The notes under the pieces: model-generated
Told to the model about the DNA's origin: nothing
What the model saw: the letters and a program-made list of their open reading frames with translations, nothing else
Database searches by the model: none
Program-made: the position numbers and the translations under genes
In this document: piece by piece, positions 50,476 through 60,157 of the stretch
Layout of the letters: each line of letters starts with the position of its first letter
Position numbering within the stretch: the stretch's first letter is position 1
Assembly (NCBI GenBank): GCA_919901855.1
Contig: CAKKQC010000006.1
Location: forward strand, 279,896 to 343,895
From: a bacterium
Lineage (GTDB): Bacteria; Oederibacteriota; CAKKQC01
Direction of reading: 5' to 3'
Length of the DNA stretch: 64,000 nt

Positions 50476-52812
50476 ATGATCGAGCCGCTGGCCGATCTCT
50501 CCGGGGTCGCCCCCAAGCATGGCACCGTGTCGACCACGCCCGCCACCGCCTGGGAGCACGCGTTCGTGTCCGGGAACGGCAGGATGGGCGCGATGGTGTT
50601 CGGCGATCCCGCGAACGAGCTGATCATCGCCAACCACTCCCGCCTCTTCCTGCCGCTGGGCACGCGCGAGATCATTCCCGATCTGGCGAAGGTGCTCCCG
50701 GAGACGCGGAATCTGATCCGGGACGAGGGCTACGAGGCCGCGCTCGACTCCATGATCGCGAAGGCGCGGGAGCAGGGCTTTCCCGGATTGAGCTGGACCG
50801 ACCCCTTTCACCCGGGATTCGAGCTGTCGATCAGGGAGGCCGTCCGGGCGCCGGCGAAGGGATACGTCCGCACGACCGACTTCCAGACCGGCGAGGTGGC
50901 GACCCGGTGGCAGGAGGGGGGCGAGGACCGGGTCCGGTGCCTGTTCGTGTCCCGCCGTGACAACGTCATCGTGCTGTCCGAGACCGCCCGGTCGCCCGGC
51001 GCGGTCACGCTGGACCTCGAGCTGATCCCGATCGACCACCCCCTGATCCGTTCGGAGGTCGATCCCGGGAAGGAATGGTTCCTGGTCCAGAACACGTACG
51101 CGAAAGGCAAGGGCGGGTACGACGCCGCGATTCGCATCGTCGCCAAGGGGGGCAAGCTCACCTTCGCGGAGCAGACCCTGCGGGTCGAGGGCGCCGACGA
51201 ACTCCTCCTGCTCATGCGCATCGTGCCGTGGAAGACGGAGGGGGAGACCTCGCCGAAGAAGCTCATGGCCGACCTCGAGGTACTGCCTGCGAGCTACGAC
51301 GCGCTCATGAAGCCGCACGCCGTGACCCACGGCGGTCTTTTCAGCCGCGTGCAGCTCGATCTGCGGGGAGGCCGGGATCGCGCGCTGGCGACCGGCGTCC
51401 TGCTCGAACGCGCGGCGGCGTCGCAGGCGTTGGCCCCGGCCCTGGTCGAGCGGATGTACGACGCCGGACGGTACGTCATCCTCTCGTCCACGGGGGACCT
51501 GCCCCCCAATCTCCAGGGGATATGGACCGGGACGTGGGAGCCGGCCTGGTCCGGCGATTTCACCCTCGACACCAACCTCCAGCTCGCGGTCGCGCACCTG
51601 CTGTCGTGCAACACGCCGGAGCTGCTGGATCCCCTGTTCCGGCTCACGGAGTCCATGATGCCGGCCTTCCACGAGAACGCGGTGAAGTACTACGGCTGCC
51701 GCGGCATCCTGGTCCCGCCGCGCGTGTCCAACACCGGGCTGCACCTTCACTGGGACGAGAGCTTCCCCGGCATCTTCTGGACCTGCGGGGCGGGCTGGCT
51801 CGCGCACTGGTTCCACGACTACTGGCTGCATACCGGGGACGAGGCCTTCCTGCGCGCGCGGGCCTTCCCCTTCATGAAGGAGGTCGCGCTCTTCTACCGC
51901 GACTTCCTGTTCCAGGATGTTGACGGCCGGGTCCGGTTCTCGCCCTCCTACTCGGCGGAGAACGGGATGGCGGACAACGCCACGATGGATGTCGCGGTGG
52001 CGAAGGAACTGCTGACGAATTTCCTCGGCACGTGCGAGGCGCTCGAGCTCGAAGCCGATGGGAAACCGGTCCTCCAGACCATCCTCGACCGGCTCCCGCC
52101 CTACCTCGTGGACGAGGGGGGGGCGCTGAAGGAATGGGCGGTGCGCGAGCAGGGCGAGCACTACGATCACCGGCACTCGTCCCATCTCTACCCCGTCTGG
52201 CAGAGCTACGAGTTCGATCCCGGCGAGACGCCCGACCTTTGGCGCGCCGCGCGGATCGCGCTGGAGCGTAGGGTCGAGTTCTCCAGGGAGACCTCGTCGC
52301 ACGGACGGATGCACCAGGCGCTGGCGGCCACGCGCCTGCGCATGGCGGAGGTCGCGCTCGACCGGCTGACGGTCATGGTGACGGGGAAGTCCATGTACGA
52401 GAGCCTCGTCACCTCCCACGAGCCGGGCCAGCGGATCTTCAACGTCGACGCCAACGGGGCGATCCCCGAGATCGTCAACACCATGCTCGTCTTCTGCTGG
52501 AAGGGCGTTCTCGATCTGCTCCCGGCCTGCCCGGAGTCGTTCCAGGAGGGCTACATTTCCGGCCTGCTCTGCCGCGGCGGCATCATCGTCGATGCCTTCG
52601 ACTGGAACCTGAAGACGCGCCGGATCGAGCTCGATCTCACGTCCGCGTTCGCCCAGTTCCTGACCCTCCGGCTGCCGAACGCGAAGCGGATCGTGTCCAT
52701 GCGGTCCACGGGCGAGGGGTTCCAGGTCGCCGAGGTGCCCGGCATCCCCAACGCCCGCCGCCTCGACCTCCCCGCCAACAGCCCCGTCAGCCTCGAACTC
52801 GGGTTCGAGTAG
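50476..52812 (+). CDS. GH95-family alpha-L-fucosidase-like protein
   Basis: A 778-residue GH95 protein. It has the N-terminal domain with WEHAFVSGNGRMGAMVFGDP, the barrel with DLPPNLQGIWTGTWEPAWSG and DTNLQLAVAHLL, and the HRHSSHLYPVWQSYEF segment. GH95 enzymes release alpha-L-fucose or alpha-L-galactose with inversion. No signal peptide is found, so it may be cytoplasmic or exported by another route. The ATG at 50476 is chosen; an upstream in-frame TTG at 50449 lies 2 bp after a possible -10 (TAATAT at 50441). Confidence 0.88.
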   Translation: MIEPLADLSGVAPKHGTVSTTPATAWEHAFVSGNGRMGAMVFGDPANELIIANHSRLFLPLGTREIIPDLAKVLPETRNLIRDEGYEAALDSMIAKAREQGFPGLSWTDPFHPGFELSIREAVRAPAKGYVRTTDFQTGEVATRWQEGGEDRVRCLFVSRRDNVIVLSETARSPGAVTLDLELIPIDHPLIRSEVDPGKEWFLVQNTYAKGKGGYDAAIRIVAKGGKLTFAEQTLRVEGADELLLLMRIVPWKTEGETSPKKLMADLEVLPASYDALMKPHAVTHGGLFSRVQLDLRGGRDRALATGVLLERAAASQALAPALVERMYDAGRYVILSSTGDLPPNLQGIWTGTWEPAWSGDFTLDTNLQLAVAHLLSCNTPELLDPLFRLTESMMPAFHENAVKYYGCRGILVPPRVSNTGLHLHWDESFPGIFWTCGAGWLAHWFHDYWLHTGDEAFLRARAFPFMKEVALFYRDFLFQDVDGRVRFSPSYSAENGMADNATMDVAVAKELLTNFLGTCEALELEADGKPVLQTILDRLPPYLVDEGGALKEWAVREQGEHYDHRHSSHLYPVWQSYEFDPGETPDLWRAARIALERRVEFSRETSSHGRMHQALAATRLRMAEVALDRLTVMVTGKSMYESLVTSHEPGQRIFNVDANGAIPEIVNTMLVFCWKGVLDLLPACPESFQEGYISGLLCRGGIIVDAFDWNLKTRRIELDLTSAFAQFLTLRLPNAKRIVSMRSTGEGFQVAEVPGIPNARRLDLPANSPVSLELGFE

Positions 52813-52852
52813 CCCGGCCAGCCTTCGCCGGACGTTGCCTCCGAAGCGGAGG

Positions 52853-52858
52853 TACTAT
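52853..52858 (+). promoter_or_regulatory. -10 box of the GH9 gene
   Basis: TACTAT lies 6 bp before the ATG at 52865, directly after a small perfect hairpin (CCTCCG-AAG-CGGAGG, 52838-52852). No SD. Confidence 0.45.
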
Positions 52859-52864
52859 AGCGGC

Positions 52865-55273
52865 ATGAAGCGGGGCATCCGTTTGGCTTTCGTCGCGATC
52901 GTTCTGGTCGGAACATCGGCGGCGGCCGGGCCGAAGCGCGAGGTCGGCGGGCTGATCGTCCAGGGGCCTTATCTGGTGTGTGGCGATGAGGGCGCCATGC
53001 TGCACATCCTCTACCGCGACCGGCCCATGATCCACGGTATGGGGGTCTTCTCGGGGCTCAACGGGTACACGAAGCCCGACGACCTCGAGAAGATCTCCTA
53101 CACGAAGAAGAAGGGCGAGGTTACGTACCGGGGCAGGGTCAGGGGCACCGGCATCGTCTTCGAGCAGACGGCCACGATCGCGGGCGGCCGCATCCGGGTC
53201 AGGATTCGCCGGGAAGGGGCGTGGCCGAAGGACGCCTGGTGCGGGTTCCAGATCAACCTGCCCGTAGCCGACTACGGGGGGGCCGAGTACCTGGCCGACG
53301 GCCATCGGTTCATCTACCCGGCCGGGTACGCCAAGGACTGGAAGTTCCCGAACGGGATCAAGCGGCTCGAGTGCCACCTGGGGGTGCCGTCCCGGAACAT
53401 CGTCTTCGAGTACGCGGACGGCCTCTCGATCGAGGACCACCGGCGGTTCGACGCGCCCAATCTCGTCGTCAGCATCGGCCTGCCGGAGGACGGGCGGGAG
53501 ATCGAGTTCTTCATCACGCTGCCGGACCTGCAGGACGAGCCGCCGCTGCGGGCCGTGCGCTGGTCCCGTATCGGGTATCCCGCGGCAGGCGAGAAGGTCG
53601 TGGTGCTCGAGTGGCCGAAGGGCTCGACGCCGCCCGGCGACGGGGTCCGGATCGAGGACCGCTCGGGCCGCGTAGTGAAGCAGGGCCGGTTCGGGAAGAC
53701 GCAGGTCGTGGACTATATGCAGGACAGCTTCGCCACGTTCGACTTCTCGGACGTGAAGGAGCCCGGCGAGTACCGGATCGTCTGGTCAGGCGGGGAGACG
53801 GACTGGTTCCCCATCCGGGCTTCGGTCTTCGAGGACCGGCTCTGGCATCCGACGCTGGACACCTTCATTCCGTTCGAGATGTGCCATGCCTCCGTTACAT
53901 TCCCGGACGGCGTGACCGGGCATGGGGCCTGCCACCTCGACGACGGCTCGCGTATCGCGGCGCACTTCACGGGGCCCGACGGCTTCGTTTCGTACGAGTG
54001 CGAGGGGACGCCCTTCAAGGCGGGGGAGCACATTCCGCTCGGCACGGGCGGCTGGCACGACGCCGGCGACTTCGACCTCAACGTACCGGCCCAGTCGTTC
54101 GTGGTCTGGACGCTCGCGCTGGCGTGGGAGGAGTTCCACCTCGACCGCGACGTCGCCACGCTGGATACGGTCTCGGGATCGTTCGCGGCGGGCAAGCCCG
54201 ACGGGGCGCCCGACATCCTCCAGCAGGTCGAGTGGGGGGTGACGTGGCTCCTCCGGATGCAGCAGGCGGACGGCCGCGTGTGGAACGGCGTCTGCGAGCA
54301 GGCGGGCCGGAGGTCCGGGAAACCCGTGGACCGGATGACGGACGGCGTGGCCGGCAACGAAGACGACCGCCAGGTCTACGTCGACTACCACGCGGACACC
54401 CAGTTGAACTTCGTCATCGCGACGGCGGCGGCCAGCCGGGCCTTGGCCGGCCTGTGGCCCGAGCTGGCGGGGCGGTGCCTCACGGCGTCGCGCCAGGCCT
54501 TCGAGTACTTCCGGGGGCACCCGGAGGTCTACCGGCCGGGGTCGTACGCGGCCGCGGGCGTGAAGGGCAGGGAGCGCGACGGGTCGGTCATGGCGGCGGC
54601 GACCGAGCTCTACCTCACCACGACCGACACCGGCTATCTCGCGGTCATCGAGGGGCTGGCCGGTGCGCTGGCCGACCCCGGGTTCCTCAAGTTCGAGTGG
54701 CCGCTCCCGCGGGACACGCAGGCCGGGGGCTTCCGGTACGCGCCGCCGTTCCTGGCCCGGCTCCATCCCCGGCTGTCCGCGGGCCCGCTCAGGAACGCCG
54801 TCGCCACGGTCTGCCGCCGGGCGGCGAGGCGGATCGCGGCCCGCGCCGCGATGCGGCCGTGGCCGCTCGAGACCTGGGAGTTCGGGCAGTGGGGCAACAG
54901 CCCGACCGCCTACGCGCGCGCGTTCGACGTCTACTGGCTGACGCGCGTCGTCCCGGACGTCGTGCCGCCCTCGACGGCCCTGCGGAACATGCTCTGGGTA
55001 TTCGGCCTGCACCCGACCTGCGATACGGTTTTCGTCGCCGGGCTCGGCTACCCGGAGCCCCGGTACCTCTACAACTGCCACCTGCACGCCATGCACGGGT
55101 TCGCGCCCGCGAGCATCCCGGGCGCGGTCATTCCCGGCATGGGCGGGTTCTGGTACTCGGGCGTCGTCTGCTACATCGACGAGTACGGCTGGTACGGTAA
55201 CAACGAGGCCTGCATCTACACGGCGGCCCAGTACATATTCGCGGTCAATGCGATGCGGGCGATGGGATACTAG
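52865..55273 (+). CDS. Exported GH9-family glycosidase with N-terminal Ig-like domain
   Basis: An 802-residue protein with a signal peptide (LAFVAIVLVGTSAAA). An extra N-terminal beta-rich region (to about 240) comes before an Ig-like CelD_N domain (VRWSRIGYPAAGEKVVVLEW). The (alpha/alpha)6 barrel has GGWHDAGDFDLNV with the catalytic Asp pair (D399, D402) and the proton donor Glu781 in NNEACIYTAAQYI. GH9 contains endoglucanases and exo-glucosaminidases. The long N-terminal addition is unusual for plain cellulases. It is followed 5 bp later by an aldo/keto reductase gene. Confidence 0.88.
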   Translation: MKRGIRLAFVAIVLVGTSAAAGPKREVGGLIVQGPYLVCGDEGAMLHILYRDRPMIHGMGVFSGLNGYTKPDDLEKISYTKKKGEVTYRGRVRGTGIVFEQTATIAGGRIRVRIRREGAWPKDAWCGFQINLPVADYGGAEYLADGHRFIYPAGYAKDWKFPNGIKRLECHLGVPSRNIVFEYADGLSIEDHRRFDAPNLVVSIGLPEDGREIEFFITLPDLQDEPPLRAVRWSRIGYPAAGEKVVVLEWPKGSTPPGDGVRIEDRSGRVVKQGRFGKTQVVDYMQDSFATFDFSDVKEPGEYRIVWSGGETDWFPIRASVFEDRLWHPTLDTFIPFEMCHASVTFPDGVTGHGACHLDDGSRIAAHFTGPDGFVSYECEGTPFKAGEHIPLGTGGWHDAGDFDLNVPAQSFVVWTLALAWEEFHLDRDVATLDTVSGSFAAGKPDGAPDILQQVEWGVTWLLRMQQADGRVWNGVCEQAGRRSGKPVDRMTDGVAGNEDDRQVYVDYHADTQLNFVIATAAASRALAGLWPELAGRCLTASRQAFEYFRGHPEVYRPGSYAAAGVKGRERDGSVMAAATELYLTTTDTGYLAVIEGLAGALADPGFLKFEWPLPRDTQAGGFRYAPPFLARLHPRLSAGPLRNAVATVCRRAARRIAARAAMRPWPLETWEFGQWGNSPTAYARAFDVYWLTRVVPDVVPPSTALRNMLWVFGLHPTCDTVFVAGLGYPEPRYLYNCHLHAMHGFAPASIPGAVIPGMGGFWYSGVVCYIDEYGWYGNNEACIYTAAQYIFAVNAMRAMGY

Positions 55274-55278
55274 GGCGG

Positions 55279-56253
55279 ATGCAGTACACGGAGGTCGGGC
55301 GCACGGGTATCCGGGTCTCGCGGCTCTGCTTCGGCACGATGTCCTTCGGCGGCGACGCGGACGAGGCGATGTCCGCGAAGCTGTTCAAGCGGTGCCGCGA
55401 CGCCGGGATCACGTTCTTCGACTGCGCCAACGTCTACTCGCACGGCCGGGCGGAAGAGATCCTGGGGAAACTGATGAAGGGCTCGCGGGACGAGCTTGTC
55501 ATTACGACCAAGGTCTTTGGGAAGATGGGCGACGGGCCCGAGGACTCCGGGCTCTCCCGTCCCGCTATCGTGAAGGCTATCGACGATAGCCTCCGGCGGC
55601 TGGGCACCGACCACGTGGACTTCTACTTCTGCCACATGTTCGATCCGGCCGTGCCGATGGAGGAGACGCTTCGCGCCATCGACGACCTCGTGCGCGAGGG
55701 CAAGGTCCGCCACCCCGCGATCTCGAACTGGGCCGCGTGGCGGATCGAGAAGGCGCTGGGTGTGTGCGCCCTCCGCAAGTATGCGCGGGTCGCGCTGCTT
55801 CAACCCATGTACAGCCTGGTGAAGCGGCAGGCCGAGACCGAGATCCTGCCGATGGCCCTCGACGAGGGGCTGGGTGTGATCCCGTACAGCCCGCTGGCCG
55901 GCGGCCTGCTCTCGGGCAAGTACGCGGGGGGCACGAAGCCCGCAGCGGGGCGGTTCAACACCAACGCCATGTACGAGAAGCGGTACGGCGAGGCCTGGGT
56001 GCACGACACGGCGGCCAGGTTCGCGGAGCACGCGCGGGGTGCGGGGCACCACCCGGTCGCCCTCGCGAACGCCTGGGTGATGTCGCACCCGGCCGTCACC
56101 GCCCCCATCATCGGGGCGCGGAACCTGGACCAGCTCGAGCCCGCGCTCGGGGCCGTGGACATCCCGATGACGGAGACGCTTCGGCGGGAGATCTCGGCGC
56201 TGTCGCGCGAGCCCGCCGTCGCGACCGACCGGACCGAGGAGCGGACGAACTGA
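55279..56253 (+). CDS. Aldo/keto reductase
   Basis: A 324-residue NADPH-dependent reductase: LCFGTMSFGGDADE, the catalytic segment FDCANVYSHGRAEE (Asp and Tyr), ITTKVFGKMGDGP with the catalytic Lys, and the C-terminal PIIGARNLDQLEPAL. Members of this clade act on aldoses and ketones. The TGgGATACT at 55263-55271, within the end of the GH9 gene, could be an extended -10 lying 7 bp before its ATG. Its stop reads CTGA at the border with the next gene. Confidence 0.92.
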   Translation: MQYTEVGRTGIRVSRLCFGTMSFGGDADEAMSAKLFKRCRDAGITFFDCANVYSHGRAEEILGKLMKGSRDELVITTKVFGKMGDGPEDSGLSRPAIVKAIDDSLRRLGTDHVDFYFCHMFDPAVPMEETLRAIDDLVREGKVRHPAISNWAAWRIEKALGVCALRKYARVALLQPMYSLVKRQAETEILPMALDEGLGVIPYSPLAGGLLSGKYAGGTKPAAGRFNTNAMYEKRYGEAWVHDTAARFAEHARGAGHHPVALANAWVMSHPAVTAPIIGARNLDQLEPALGAVDIPMTETLRREISALSREPAVATDRTEERTN

Positions 56254-56279
56254 AGGCCCGCGACGAGCTGCTCGCCCGG

Positions 56280-58223
56280 ATGCGGGCCCGGCCGGACGAT
56301 CCGTGGCCGCGCGGCGAGGGCCACGTCATCCTCGCGGTGCCCGGGAGCCGGGAGGAGGACAAGGGCTATCACGAGCCGGGCGGAAGCCTGAGCCCCGGCG
56401 TCGGCACGTTCGGGGTCTCGGTCTGGGCCCTGGACCGGGAAGGCCGCCCGGTCGCCACCGGCGAGGGGATGCCGCTCGGAGACATCGTCCAGCGGTTCGT
56501 CCGGGCCGGAAGCGGGAACGTGCCGGGCATTGAGACCGTGACGCCTCACTTCCGCGCCTGCTGGACCGTCGAGCGGCGCGGCCGGTGGCGGCTCGCGGTG
56601 ACCCCGGGCACGAGCGCGCCGCCCCGGCTCGCGATCGTCGTCCGGAGTCCCGGGCCGGCCGGGGGCCCCGTGACGAGCCTGGTCCGTGACGGCCGGCGGC
56701 TGGTCGTCAACGGCCGGTGGTCCGTCACGGTGACCCCGGACCCCCTGGCCGTGGCTGTCGGCGAGGAGGGGCGCGAGGGGTGGACACACGAGCGCGCGGA
56801 AGCGCTCCGGTGGGATGGCGACGCGGGATGGGGCTACGCGCGGATCGAGCTGGGGGGGAGGCACGAGTCCGTGGTCGAGATAGCGGGGCCCGCTCCCGAT
56901 CCGGAACCGGAACTCGCCGGCGCCCCGTGCCGGCCGGTCCTCCGGCTCGACCTTCCCGACGCCCAATTCACGGCGTGCCTCGAGGCCCAGGTCGCGCACC
57001 TCATGATGGGACTCGTGGGGCGGGAGACGCGGCCCGGGGATCCGACCAACTACCCCCTCCCATGGCTGCGCGACGGCGCCCACGTGCTGGCGGCCCTCGC
57101 CGGCGCGGGAATGCTCGAGTCGGCGAAGGTGCTGGCGGAGAAGTTCGCCTCCGACGACTTCTTCGGCGGATTCGGCGCGGAAGGGGACTCGCCGGGGCTC
57201 GCGATCTGGGCGCTCGACGAGGTGAGCGTGCGGCTGCGGGATCAGGGCTTCGACCGCTGGCTTTTGCCCCACGTCAGGCGGAAGGCCGGGTGGATCGTGG
57301 AGATGGCCCACTCCCTGGAAACGATCAACATGCCGTTCTCCGGCCCGATCGTGCCGCTGCACCGGGAGCGCCCCGACCTCGACGTGATCGCCCAGCCGAC
57401 GCGCGACGGGCTCGTGGTGGGACGCATGGACAACCACTACCCCCTCCTCTTCGTGAACGCCGTGTGCTACACGGCGCTCAACCGGGCGGCGAGGCTCGCG
57501 GACCGCGTGGGCGAGGGCGCGGACGCGAACCGGTGGCGGCAGGAGGCCGGCGGGATAATGAACGCGTGGGCCCGCTGCCTCGACACGGACGAGGCGCGGA
57601 ACGAGCGGACCTACATCTTCAGCCTGTGGCCGTCGGGGGTCGCCGCGCGCGTGCCCGCGCCTTTCCGGCGGAGGCTGGAGGAACGCTGGGACCAGGTGCG
57701 GACGCGGGAGCTGGGGTTCGTCGGGCCGCGGCTGTGGACCTACTTCGACTTCGCGGAGGCGCACCAGTGGCTCTTCCTCGGCGAGCCGGACCGGGCCCGG
57801 TCGACCCTGCGCTGGTACCTCGACCACCAGACCTCGCCGGGGCTTTTCACCTGGTGGGAAGGCGACGGCGAGGAGAACACGTTCCACCGCTGGGAGGACG
57901 TGCGGGGCTGGGTGACCCCGAAGCACGTGACGCCGCACTACTGGACCGCCGCGCAGGCCCTGGCTCTCCAGCTGGACATGCTGGTCCATGTCGCGCCCGG
58001 AGCACAGGGCCCCGTGCTCGTCATCGGGGCGGGGGTGCCGTCCGAGTGGCGGGAACGCGCGCACGGCGTCGAGCGCCTGCCGACGGCGGCGGGGGATGTG
58101 GATTGGCGGTGGGAATCGGGTAGGATGCGGGTACGCGTTCGGAGAGGGGGCAAGCCGGCCGTCCGGCTGGGGCCGGCGTATCCTGCGGGCGCGAAGGTCG
58201 AGGTCGAATACACGGAATCATGA
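56280..58223 (+). CDS. (Alpha/alpha)6-barrel glycosidase-like protein, family uncertain
   Basis: A 647-residue protein. An N-terminal beta-rich domain (about 1-230) is followed by a six-hairpin barrel containing NYPLPWLRDGAHVLAALAGA, DSPGLAIWALDEV, FVGPRLWTYFDFAEAHQW and VTPKHVTPHYWTAAQ. This resembles GH15/GH63-type glucoamylases in architecture, but I cannot place the catalytic residues with certainty. There is no signal peptide. The ATG at 56280 is the first standard start. A CTG at 56250 overlaps the previous stop (CTGA) after a GAGGAG and would add 10 residues. Confidence 0.65.
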   Translation: MRARPDDPWPRGEGHVILAVPGSREEDKGYHEPGGSLSPGVGTFGVSVWALDREGRPVATGEGMPLGDIVQRFVRAGSGNVPGIETVTPHFRACWTVERRGRWRLAVTPGTSAPPRLAIVVRSPGPAGGPVTSLVRDGRRLVVNGRWSVTVTPDPLAVAVGEEGREGWTHERAEALRWDGDAGWGYARIELGGRHESVVEIAGPAPDPEPELAGAPCRPVLRLDLPDAQFTACLEAQVAHLMMGLVGRETRPGDPTNYPLPWLRDGAHVLAALAGAGMLESAKVLAEKFASDDFFGGFGAEGDSPGLAIWALDEVSVRLRDQGFDRWLLPHVRRKAGWIVEMAHSLETINMPFSGPIVPLHRERPDLDVIAQPTRDGLVVGRMDNHYPLLFVNAVCYTALNRAARLADRVGEGADANRWRQEAGGIMNAWARCLDTDEARNERTYIFSLWPSGVAARVPAPFRRRLEERWDQVRTRELGFVGPRLWTYFDFAEAHQWLFLGEPDRARSTLRWYLDHQTSPGLFTWWEGDGEENTFHRWEDVRGWVTPKHVTPHYWTAAQALALQLDMLVHVAPGAQGPVLVIGAGVPSEWRERAHGVERLPTAAGDVDWRWESGRMRVRVRRGGKPAVRLGPAYPAGAKVEVEYTES

Positions 58224-58249
58224 CCGGAAGGTCGCAAGAGGAGGCACCG

Positions 58250-59302
58250 ATGGACGCGTTCAAGGACATGCTGGGATTGGGAAGCCTGCCGATGCTGTCG
58301 GGGGCGCAGAGCCGGTCGATCTCGGCCGAGAACCCGAAGGGCGAGGTTGGCGGCGGCGCGAAGGCGGTACCAGACGCCGGGAACGCGGGAGCCAAGCTGG
58401 GTACCGGGTGGAAGATTCGTCCCTGCATCACCCTCCCCAGGGGGTCCACGACGACGCTGGCCGAGATCGAAGGTCCGGGGGCGATCACGCACATCTGGAT
58501 CACGTGCGACCAGAAGTCGTACCGGTCCTGCGTCCTGCGCATGTACTGGGACGGCGAGGCGGCGCCGTCGGTCGAGGTCCCGGTCGGCGACTTCTTCGCC
58601 TGCGGCCACGCTCTCCGGTACAAGGTGAACTCGATCCCGGTGGCCGTGAACCCGTCCGGGGGCTTCAACTCCTATTGGCCGATGCCGTTCCGGAAATCGT
58701 GCAAGATCACGATCGAGAACCAGGGGCTCGAGGACCTCGGCGGGTTCTTCTACCAGGTCAGCTACGAGCTCCGCGACATCCCGGAGGAGGCGGCGTCGTT
58801 CCACGCCCAGTGGCGGCGGAGCATGACGACGCGGGAGAAGCCCGAGCACGTGCTCGTGGAAGGCATCAAGGGGACGGGGCACTACGTCGGCACGTTCCTC
58901 GCGTGGACCCAGTTCTCGAACGGCTGGTGGGGCGAGGGCGAGATGAAGTTCTTCATGGACGGCGACGGCGCCAACCCCACGATCTGCGGCACGGGCACCG
59001 AGGACTACTTCGGCGGCGCCTGGTGCTTCGGCGACACTTTCTCGACCGCGTTCCTGGGCTACCCCCTGTGGCGCCGCGAAGCGGAGGAAGTGCCCAAGCA
59101 CGCCCTGTACCGCTGGCACATCCTGGACCCGATCAGGTTCAGGAAGGATCTCAAGGTCACGATCCAGGCCCTCGGTTGGTGGCCCGGCGGCAAGTACGAG
59201 CCGCTGACGGACGACATCGCGTCGGTGGCGTACTGGTACCAGCGCGAACCGCACGCCGCGTTCCCGGCGTTCCCGCCGGTCGAGGCGCGCTGGCCGAGGT
59301 AG
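58250..59302 (+). CDS. GH172 (former DUF2961) glycosidase
   Basis: A 350-residue protein of the DUF2961 family, now GH172, whose characterised members act on alpha-D-fructofuranosides or alpha-D-arabinofuranosides. Typical stretches are SRSISAENPKGE, ITHIWITCDQ, RMYWDGEAAPSVEVPVGDFF, NSYWPMPFRKSCKITIEN, and GTGTEDYFGGAWCFG, where the acidic catalytic residues lie. The ATG at 58250 has a strong SD (AGAGGAGG) and is preferred over the ATG at 58220 that overlaps the previous stop. No signal peptide. It ends the glycan-degradation run. Confidence 0.9.
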   Translation: MDAFKDMLGLGSLPMLSGAQSRSISAENPKGEVGGGAKAVPDAGNAGAKLGTGWKIRPCITLPRGSTTTLAEIEGPGAITHIWITCDQKSYRSCVLRMYWDGEAAPSVEVPVGDFFACGHALRYKVNSIPVAVNPSGGFNSYWPMPFRKSCKITIENQGLEDLGGFFYQVSYELRDIPEEAASFHAQWRRSMTTREKPEHVLVEGIKGTGHYVGTFLAWTQFSNGWWGEGEMKFFMDGDGANPTICGTGTEDYFGGAWCFGDTFSTAFLGYPLWRREAEEVPKHALYRWHILDPIRFRKDLKVTIQALGWWPGGKYEPLTDDIASVAYWYQREPHAAFPAFPPVEARWPR

Positions 59303-59321
59303 CCGTCACGTTCCGCCGGGC

Positions 59322-59327
59322 TATGAT
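59322..59327 (+). promoter_or_regulatory. -10 box of the GNAT acetyltransferase gene
   Basis: TATGAT lies 6 bp before the ATG at 59334. No SD is present and no -35 consensus is found. Confidence 0.45.
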
Positions 59328-59333
59328 GACAGC

Positions 59334-59861
59334 ATGGAGATTGAGACCGAGCGGCTGCTGATACGCGAGTTCAGGGAGACGGACTTCCTGACGACTCACG
59401 AATACGGGTCCGATCTGGAGACCACCCGCTACACGCTGTTCGGGCCGAACGAGGAGAAGGACACCCGCGACTTCCTCGCGCGGGTCGTGGCGGAGCAGGG
59501 ATCGGAAGCGAGGACGGGCTTCGACCTCGCCATCGAGCTCAAAGCCGGGTCCCGGCACATCGGCGGAATCACGCTGTGGATCAGGGGCAAGGAGACGGGC
59601 GAGATCGGGTACGTGATCCACAAAGACTACTGGGGCAAGGGCTATGTTCCGGAGGCGGCCCGGGCGCTCGTGAACCACGCGTTCCGGACGCTCAAGCTCC
59701 ACCGTGTGTATGCCCGGTGCCACACGGACAACGCCGGCTCGGTTCGCGTCATGGAGAAGCTCGGGATGCGGAGAGAAGGGCATCTCCGCAAGGACCTCTG
59801 GATGAAGGGCTATTGGCGGGACTCATACCTCTACGCCATCCTCGACGAGGAATGGCGCTGA
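59334..59861 (+). CDS. GNAT acetyltransferase, RimJ/RimL-like
   Basis: A 175-residue acetyl-CoA transferase. The opening IETERLLIREFRETDF is typical of the Acetyltransf_3 group. GEIGYVIHKDYWGKGYVPEA contains the acetyl-CoA binding loop and YARCHTDNAGSVRVMEKLGM the helix beyond. Substrate may be a ribosomal protein N-terminus or a small amine. It stands alone with its own apparent promoter. Confidence 0.9.
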   Translation: MEIETERLLIREFRETDFLTTHEYGSDLETTRYTLFGPNEEKDTRDFLARVVAEQGSEARTGFDLAIELKAGSRHIGGITLWIRGKETGEIGYVIHKDYWGKGYVPEAARALVNHAFRTLKLHRVYARCHTDNAGSVRVMEKLGMRREGHLRKDLWMKGYWRDSYLYAILDEEWR

Positions 59862-59935
59862 CCGCATCGCTCTGGTCGGAGCCGATGGGGCGGGTGTGTG
59901 CGAGAATGGGGGCAGGACGAGGAAGGTGGTAACGG

Positions 59936-60157
59936 ATGGCGAAATCGGTTGACAAGCTCGCAAAAGAGATTCGCGTTCTGCCGGACAAGGAGAAGCTCCG
60001 GCTCGTGGACGTGATTCTCGCCGGCCTGGACAGGCCTGATCCCGTGGTCGATCGCGTGTGGGCGGCCGAGGCCCGGAAGCGGTGGGTTGCACACAAGTCA
60101 GGTCGGGCTCCGGCGGTTCCGTATTCCACCGTCATGGCGAAGCATCGCCCATCTTGA
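59936..60157 (+). CDS. Addiction-module antitoxin (TIGR02574-like)
   Basis: A 73-residue protein matching the 'putative addiction module component' family: an N-terminal helix with EIRVLPDKEKLRLVDVILAG, then VVDRVWAAEARKRWVAHKSG. It precedes a RelE/ParE toxin, the standard pairing for this family. The ATG has an SD (GGAAGGTGG, spacing ~6). The stop overlaps the toxin TTG. Confidence 0.82.
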   Translation: MAKSVDKLAKEIRVLPDKEKLRLVDVILAGLDRPDPVVDRVWAAEARKRWVAHKSGRAPAVPYSTVMAKHRPS

